Shown one piece after another: positions 60,600 through 64,000 of a DNA stretch of 64,000 nucleotides. The position numbers and the translations under genes are program-made. The stretch spans positions 2,973,710-3,037,709 of the forward strand of contig NZ_KQ483358.1 of assembly GCF_001432305.1 (NCBI RefSeq). Direction: 5' to 3'. The notes beneath the pieces are model-generated. The model was not told where the DNA came from, made no database searches, and saw only the letters and a list, made by a program, of their open reading frames with translations. Source of the DNA: Curvibacter sp. PAE-UM. Lineage in GTDB: Bacteria; Pseudomonadota; Gammaproteobacteria; Burkholderiales; Burkholderiaceae_C. Positions within the stretch are counted from its first letter, which is position 1; each line of letters begins with the position of its first letter.

Positions 60600-61790
60600 T
60601 CAATAGACTCCTTGTGCCTTCAGGCGCTTCATTTCATCATCGGCCAGGCCGAGTTCGTGCAGGATCTCGGCGCTGTGCTCGCCGCGCTTGGGCGCCGCGC
60701 GGGCAATGGTGCTCGGCGTGCGCTCCAGCTGCACCGGCTGGCCCACCAGGCGCTGCGCTCCGTGGTGCGCCGAGACCACCTCCTTGACCATGCCCAGGTG
60801 CTGGATCTGCGGCTCCTCGAACACTTCCTGCACATTGTTGATCAGGCCGCAGGCCACGCCGCCTTCGTTGAAACGTTCGACCCAGTAGGCGCGGTCCTGC
60901 CCGGCCAGGCGGCGGTTGATCTCTTCGTTGAGCGTATCGCGGTTCACCGAGCGCCCCATCTTGTCGTGGTAACGCGCATCCGTCACCCACTCGGGTGCGC
61001 CCAGGATGTCGCAGAAACGTTCCCAGATCTTGGAGCCGAAGACGGCGATGTTCATCCAGCCGTCACGCGCCTTGTAGACGCCCGTGGGGATGCTGGTCGG
61101 GTGGTAGTTGCCGGCTTGCGTGGGCACCTCGCCGTCGATCAACACGCGCGCGGTCTGGAAGTCCATCATGTAGACCATGGACTCCAGCAGCGAGGTGTGC
61201 AGGAACTGGCCCTTGCCAGACGCTTCACGTTCAAGCAGCGCCACCAGGATGCCCTGGGCCGCGAAGATGCCGGCGCAAAGATCGGCAATCGGGATGCCCA
61301 CGCGCATGGGGCCGTCGCCCGGCTTGCCGGTGACCGACATCAGGCCGCTCATGCCCTGGGCGATCTGGTCGAAACCCGGACGCTGGGCCAGGGGACCCGT
61401 CTGGCCGAAGCCCGAGATGCTGGCGTAGACCAGACGCGGGTGATCTTTCGCAAGCGTCTCGTAGTCGATGCCCAGGCGGAACTTCACGTCGGGGCGGAAG
61501 TTCTCGACCACCACGTCGGCCGTGGCGATCAGGCGCTTGAGCACCGCGATGCCTTCGGCCTCTTTCAGATTGAGCGTGATGGAGCGCTTGTTGCGGTGGG
61601 TGTACTGGTAATCGGAGCCGTCCTGGCCACCCAGGGTGTCGTCACCGCGCATGTGCTCGGGCATCTGGACCTGGATGACATCGGCGCCCCAGTCGGCGAG
61701 TTGGCGGCAGCAGGTCGGGCCGGCACGCACCTGGGTCAGGTCGATCACGCGAAAACGCGCCAGGGCGGAGGAAGCAGGGGTATGGGGCAT
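60600..61790 (-). CDS. CaiB/BaiF family CoA transferase
   Basis: 396 residues from the ATG at 61790. Family III CoA transferase with FRVIDLTQVRAGPTCCRQLADWGADVIQV, the NKRSITLNLK segment and the SISGFGQTGPLA block; the catalytic Asp follows in GIPIADLCAGIF. Moves CoA onto a carboxylic acid; substrate unknown. First gene of the operon CoA transferase - enoyl-CoA hydratase - MDR - Bug - Bug, facing a GntR gene across a palindromic operator. Confidence 0.93.
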   Translation of the reverse strand: MPHTPASSALARFRVIDLTQVRAGPTCCRQLADWGADVIQVQMPEHMRGDDTLGGQDGSDYQYTHRNKRSITLNLKEAEGIAVLKRLIATADVVVENFRPDVKFRLGIDYETLAKDHPRLVYASISGFGQTGPLAQRPGFDQIAQGMSGLMSVTGKPGDGPMRVGIPIADLCAGIFAAQGILVALLEREASGKGQFLHTSLLESMVYMMDFQTARVLIDGEVPTQAGNYHPTSIPTGVYKARDGWMNIAVFGSKIWERFCDILGAPEWVTDARYHDKMGRSVNRDTLNEEINRRLAGQDRAYWVERFNEGGVACGLINNVQEVFEEPQIQHLGMVKEVVSAHHGAQRLVGQPVQLERTPSTIARAAPKRGEHSAEILHELGLADDEMKRLKAQGVY

Positions 61791-61842
61791 GGTGGGCAGG
61801 TAGCAGCAAGTCAAACTGGGAGGCAGTGTCCTGCTCATGACC

Positions 61843-61881
61843 AAAAGTGTCAACACTTTTTAATGAATAGATGACACTTTT
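61843..61881. promoter_or_regulatory. operator in the CaiB operon/gntR divergent region
   Basis: AAAAGTGT-CA-ACACTTTT (61843-61860) is a perfect palindrome. AAAAGTGTCA (61843-61852) also pairs with TGACACTTTT (61872-61881), giving three half-sites. It lies between the two divergent starts, the expected site for the adjacent GntR regulator. Confidence 0.65.
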
Positions 61882-61960
61882 AATGGTTTTCCCCAATCCA
61901 TCCCCAACGGCGGGTGCTACCATCCAGCCACCTTCGAAGCCGTATCGCCCGACCTGCCCC

Positions 61961-62626
61961 ATGGACTCCGTCAAAGAAAAAACCGAGCAAGGTCTCTCAC
62001 CCGCCATCGCGGAAGAACTCAAGCGCCTCATCTACAGCGGCGAAATCCAGCCCGGCGACCGGCTGAACGAGGCGGCCCTGGCCCTGCGCATGGGCACCAG
62101 CCGCGGCCCCATCCGTGAAGCCATCCGCATGCTGGCCGGCCTGGGCCTGGTCACGGCCGTGCCCAACCGCGGCGTTTTCGTGCGCCAGATCTCGGTGCGC
62201 GAGATGCTGGAGATCTACGAACTGCGCGCGCTGATCTTCGGTTTCGCCGCCGAACGCGCCTGCGAACACCTGGACGATGCGCACCGCGCCGAGATGGAGC
62301 AATTGCTCGGGCAGATGGACGCTGCCTGCGAGGCCGGCGAAAGCACGGCCTATTACGAACACAACCTGCGCTTTCACGCGCTGATCCTGCAACTCTCGGG
62401 CAACCAGCGTGCCCACCAGGCCTACGACGACCACGTCAAGGAACTGCATCTGTTCCGGCGCCGTTATTTCAACGCCCCCGGCAATATGCGCCGCTCCAAT
62501 GCCGAGCACCGCGCCATCTTCGAAGCCATCGCCAAGGGCGCAGCCAGCCGGGCGCGGACCCTGGCAGAGCGCCATGTGCTTTCGGGGCGTGACCGGCTGC
62601 TGACCCTGCTGGACCGGCCGGCCTGA
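61961..62626 (+). CDS. GntR-family (FCD-domain) transcriptional regulator
   Basis: 221 residues. N-terminal winged helix (EELKRLIYSGEIQPGDRLNE; GTSRGPIREAIRMLAGLGLV) and C-terminal FCD ligand domain with metal/ligand histidines (HNLRFHALILQLSGN; NAEHRAIFEAI), so the FadR subfamily. It probably controls the divergent CoA-transferase operon, responding to an organic acid (inference). ATG 61961 is used; the in-frame ATG at 61871 is inside the operator region. Confidence 0.92.
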   Translation: MDSVKEKTEQGLSPAIAEELKRLIYSGEIQPGDRLNEAALALRMGTSRGPIREAIRMLAGLGLVTAVPNRGVFVRQISVREMLEIYELRALIFGFAAERACEHLDDAHRAEMEQLLGQMDAACEAGESTAYYEHNLRFHALILQLSGNQRAHQAYDDHVKELHLFRRRYFNAPGNMRRSNAEHRAIFEAIAKGAASRARTLAERHVLSGRDRLLTLLDRPA

Positions 62627-62779
62627 AGTCCGGACGGTCGCGCGGCACCGAGGGAGTCCCGGAGGTCGCCGATGGAGCCAAGCTTGTGCGCAACCTCAAG
62701 CACGCTCGACTCGCTGAACCTGACAAACCCGAACCGGGCGATGCGGGACTGGCGCCCAGCTCGTGTCGGGCGCTGTACG

Positions 62780-63598
62780 CTATTTGTAGCTTTGAACGCG
62801 CTCGACCTGCTTGCCGGCCATGGTGTCGTCGAAACGGGCCAGCAGCACATCGACCGCCTTGGTACCGATCTCGACCGCCGAGGGGTGGAATTTCTCGAAG
62901 TCCGCACCACTGAAAGCACTGGTGTCGATGACGATGACGGCCTTGGAATCACCCGGTTCGGCTTCCTTGACGGTCGAGTCCTTCCAGATCACCTCGCCCT
63001 TCTGGTTGTAGGCGACGGCGCCGATGGTGGCGGTGGCGCTGTAGCTCTTCTTGCCGAAGCTCAGGCCATTGATGTTGAAGCGGCCGCCGCCCGTGGAAAT
63101 GCCAAAGGTCACCGTGACCCCGATCACGCCGTCTACCCCCAGGTCCTTGGCCAGCTGGGCGTACTTCTGCGGGTCCGAGTAGAACTTGTAGTTGCCGGCC
63201 ACGTTCATGTCGGCGGAAATGAAGAGCACCTTCACGGCCCGCTCGTCTTCAGCCAGCGCCCGATAGGCCCGGTGATTGAGCACCCGAGACTCCGGCACCA
63301 GCGTGAACTGGCGCGATTTGCCCAGTGCCGAGATGATCTTGGGCTGCAGCTGGTTGATCAGCGGCTGGGTGTTGGCACCGGCGACCGCGTCGGCGCTCTT
63401 GAATGTGTCGGCCATGGACCGTTCGCCATGGAAGGTCTTGAGCGCGGCGATCGACACCACGGCAAAGCGCTTCTTGGCGCCAAAGGCCGTCTTGTCGACA
63501 TCCGGCGCACCGGTGATCGCCATGGGCGAACAGCCCGCCAGCAGCCAGCCCAGCAACGTGGCGATCAGCAGTTTTCCACCTGTCTTGCCTGTGAACAT
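62780..63598 (-). CDS. lipoprotein of unknown function
   Basis: 272 residues. Lipoprotein signal ending LLAGC with Cys23 (MFTGKTGGKLLIATLLGWLLAGC). The mature domain is alpha/beta with repeats of VGVDGVIGVTVTFGI-type strands and could resemble CsgG-like or penicillin-binding lipoprotein cofactor folds, but no family is assigned. GGAGA lies upstream of the ATG. Its TAG stop is inside a GCTA-N4-TAGC palindrome. Confidence 0.82.
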   Translation of the reverse strand: MFTGKTGGKLLIATLLGWLLAGCSPMAITGAPDVDKTAFGAKKRFAVVSIAALKTFHGERSMADTFKSADAVAGANTQPLINQLQPKIISALGKSRQFTLVPESRVLNHRAYRALAEDERAVKVLFISADMNVAGNYKFYSDPQKYAQLAKDLGVDGVIGVTVTFGISTGGGRFNINGLSFGKKSYSATATIGAVAYNQKGEVIWKDSTVKEAEPGDSKAVIVIDTSAFSGADFEKFHPSAVEIGTKAVDVLLARFDDTMAGKQVERVQSYK

Positions 63599-63779
63599 GT
63601 TTTCTCCTTTGCTTTGTTGTAAGTTTGCCGGCGCGGGCGGGAACGGGGGCCGGCCGGAGACGTGCTGGCCTGGCAACAGTGCCCAGACAGCCACCAGGAC
63701 CATAGCACCGCTTGCCACCCCATGTAACCGGCCGGTTACACCCCGGGAGGGGGTGGCTGACTTGTAGGAAAATCGCTGC

Positions 63780-64000
63780 ATGAGCACCCGCCCCGTCCGT
63801 TCCCAGTACGAAGACTTCATGCGCCACGTGTACACCACGGGCGTACCCAAGACCGACCGCACCGGCACCGGCACACGTAGCGTGTTCGGCCACCAGATGC
63901 GCTTCGACCTCAAGGAAGGTTTCCCGCTGGTCACTACCAAGAAGGTGCACCTGCGCTCCATCATCCAGGAGTTGCTGTGGTTCCTCACGGGCTCGAGCAA
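63780..64000 (+). CDS. thyA: thymidylate synthase, 5' part
   Basis: The first 73 codons run off the window. [21 protein letters not shown] with [21 protein letters not shown] and the following [21 protein letters not shown] are diagnostic of ThyA, which methylates dUMP to dTMP. AGGA precedes the ATG. The catalytic cysteine lies beyond the window. Confidence 0.96.
   Translation, partial: MSTRPVRSQYEDFMRHVYTTGVPKTDRTGTGTRSVFGHQMRFDLKEGFPLVTTKKVHLRSIIQELLWFLTGSS

Overview
The window is a GC-rich, densely packed chromosomal segment. Gene content and protein style (class II fumarase, Bug-family receptors, a second infA, DUF2069/DUF2789/DUF1993 proteins, CcoG, chorismate synthase next to an MFS carrier) point to a betaproteobacterium of the order Burkholderiales, most likely Comamonadaceae. 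No rRNA, tRNA, CRISPR array, transposase or integrase gene was seen.

Layout. 1-9.4 kb: housekeeping and respiration genes, including fumC, a nitrosative-stress Fe-S repair protein (ric) behind a strong palindromic operator, the cbb3-oxidase assembly ferredoxin ccoG behind FNR-like boxes, 4-hydroxyphenylpyruvate dioxygenase, an RNB exoribonuclease and a hydrolase-LuxR fusion. 9.5-13.7 kb: two c-di-GMP enzymes (GGDEF; sensor-PAS-GGDEF-EAL). 14-17.6 kb: IF-1, an RRM protein, a solitary GcvH and a Tat-exported PhoX phosphatase behind a Pho box. 17.6-28 kb: a six-gene divergent cluster of the proteasome-like hydrolase Anbu, two circularly permuted ATP-grasp enzymes, two alpha-E domains, two transglutaminases and a DUF2126 domain. 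This looks like a complete peptide ligation/removal system and is the most exciting locus in the window. 28-32.5 kb: DsbA-like protein and two orphan genes; one orphan lies between two copies of the arfB 3' end. 32.1-43 kb: arfB, trhP, aroQ, amidase, nitroreductase, a low-GC TPR/ankyrin-like orphan, an aroC operon (aroC, class II aldolase, 4-OT, MFS), a CBS protein and an O-acetylhomoserine sulfhydrylase with a foldable leader.

44-51 kb: a minus-strand set with a CHASE2 adenylate/guanylate cyclase and a 1264-residue secreted NHL-FN3-transglutaminase-TPR protein. 51-55 kb: membrane proteins and a GlcD-type FAD oxidoreductase. 55-56.7 kb: two orphan genes, each bounded by short inverted repeats that match integron attC core boxes, inside a pair of inverted dispersed hairpin repeats. 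56.7-62.6 kb: a CoA-transferase/enoyl-CoA hydratase/quinone-oxidoreductase/two-Bug-receptor operon divergent from a GntR regulator, with a clear operator. The window ends with a lipoprotein and the 5' part of thyA.

The accessory material (29.3-32.1, 36.4-38.2, 55.2-56.5 kb) is visibly less GC-rich, encodes orphans and carries the unusual repeat architecture; the rest is ordinary core chromosome.
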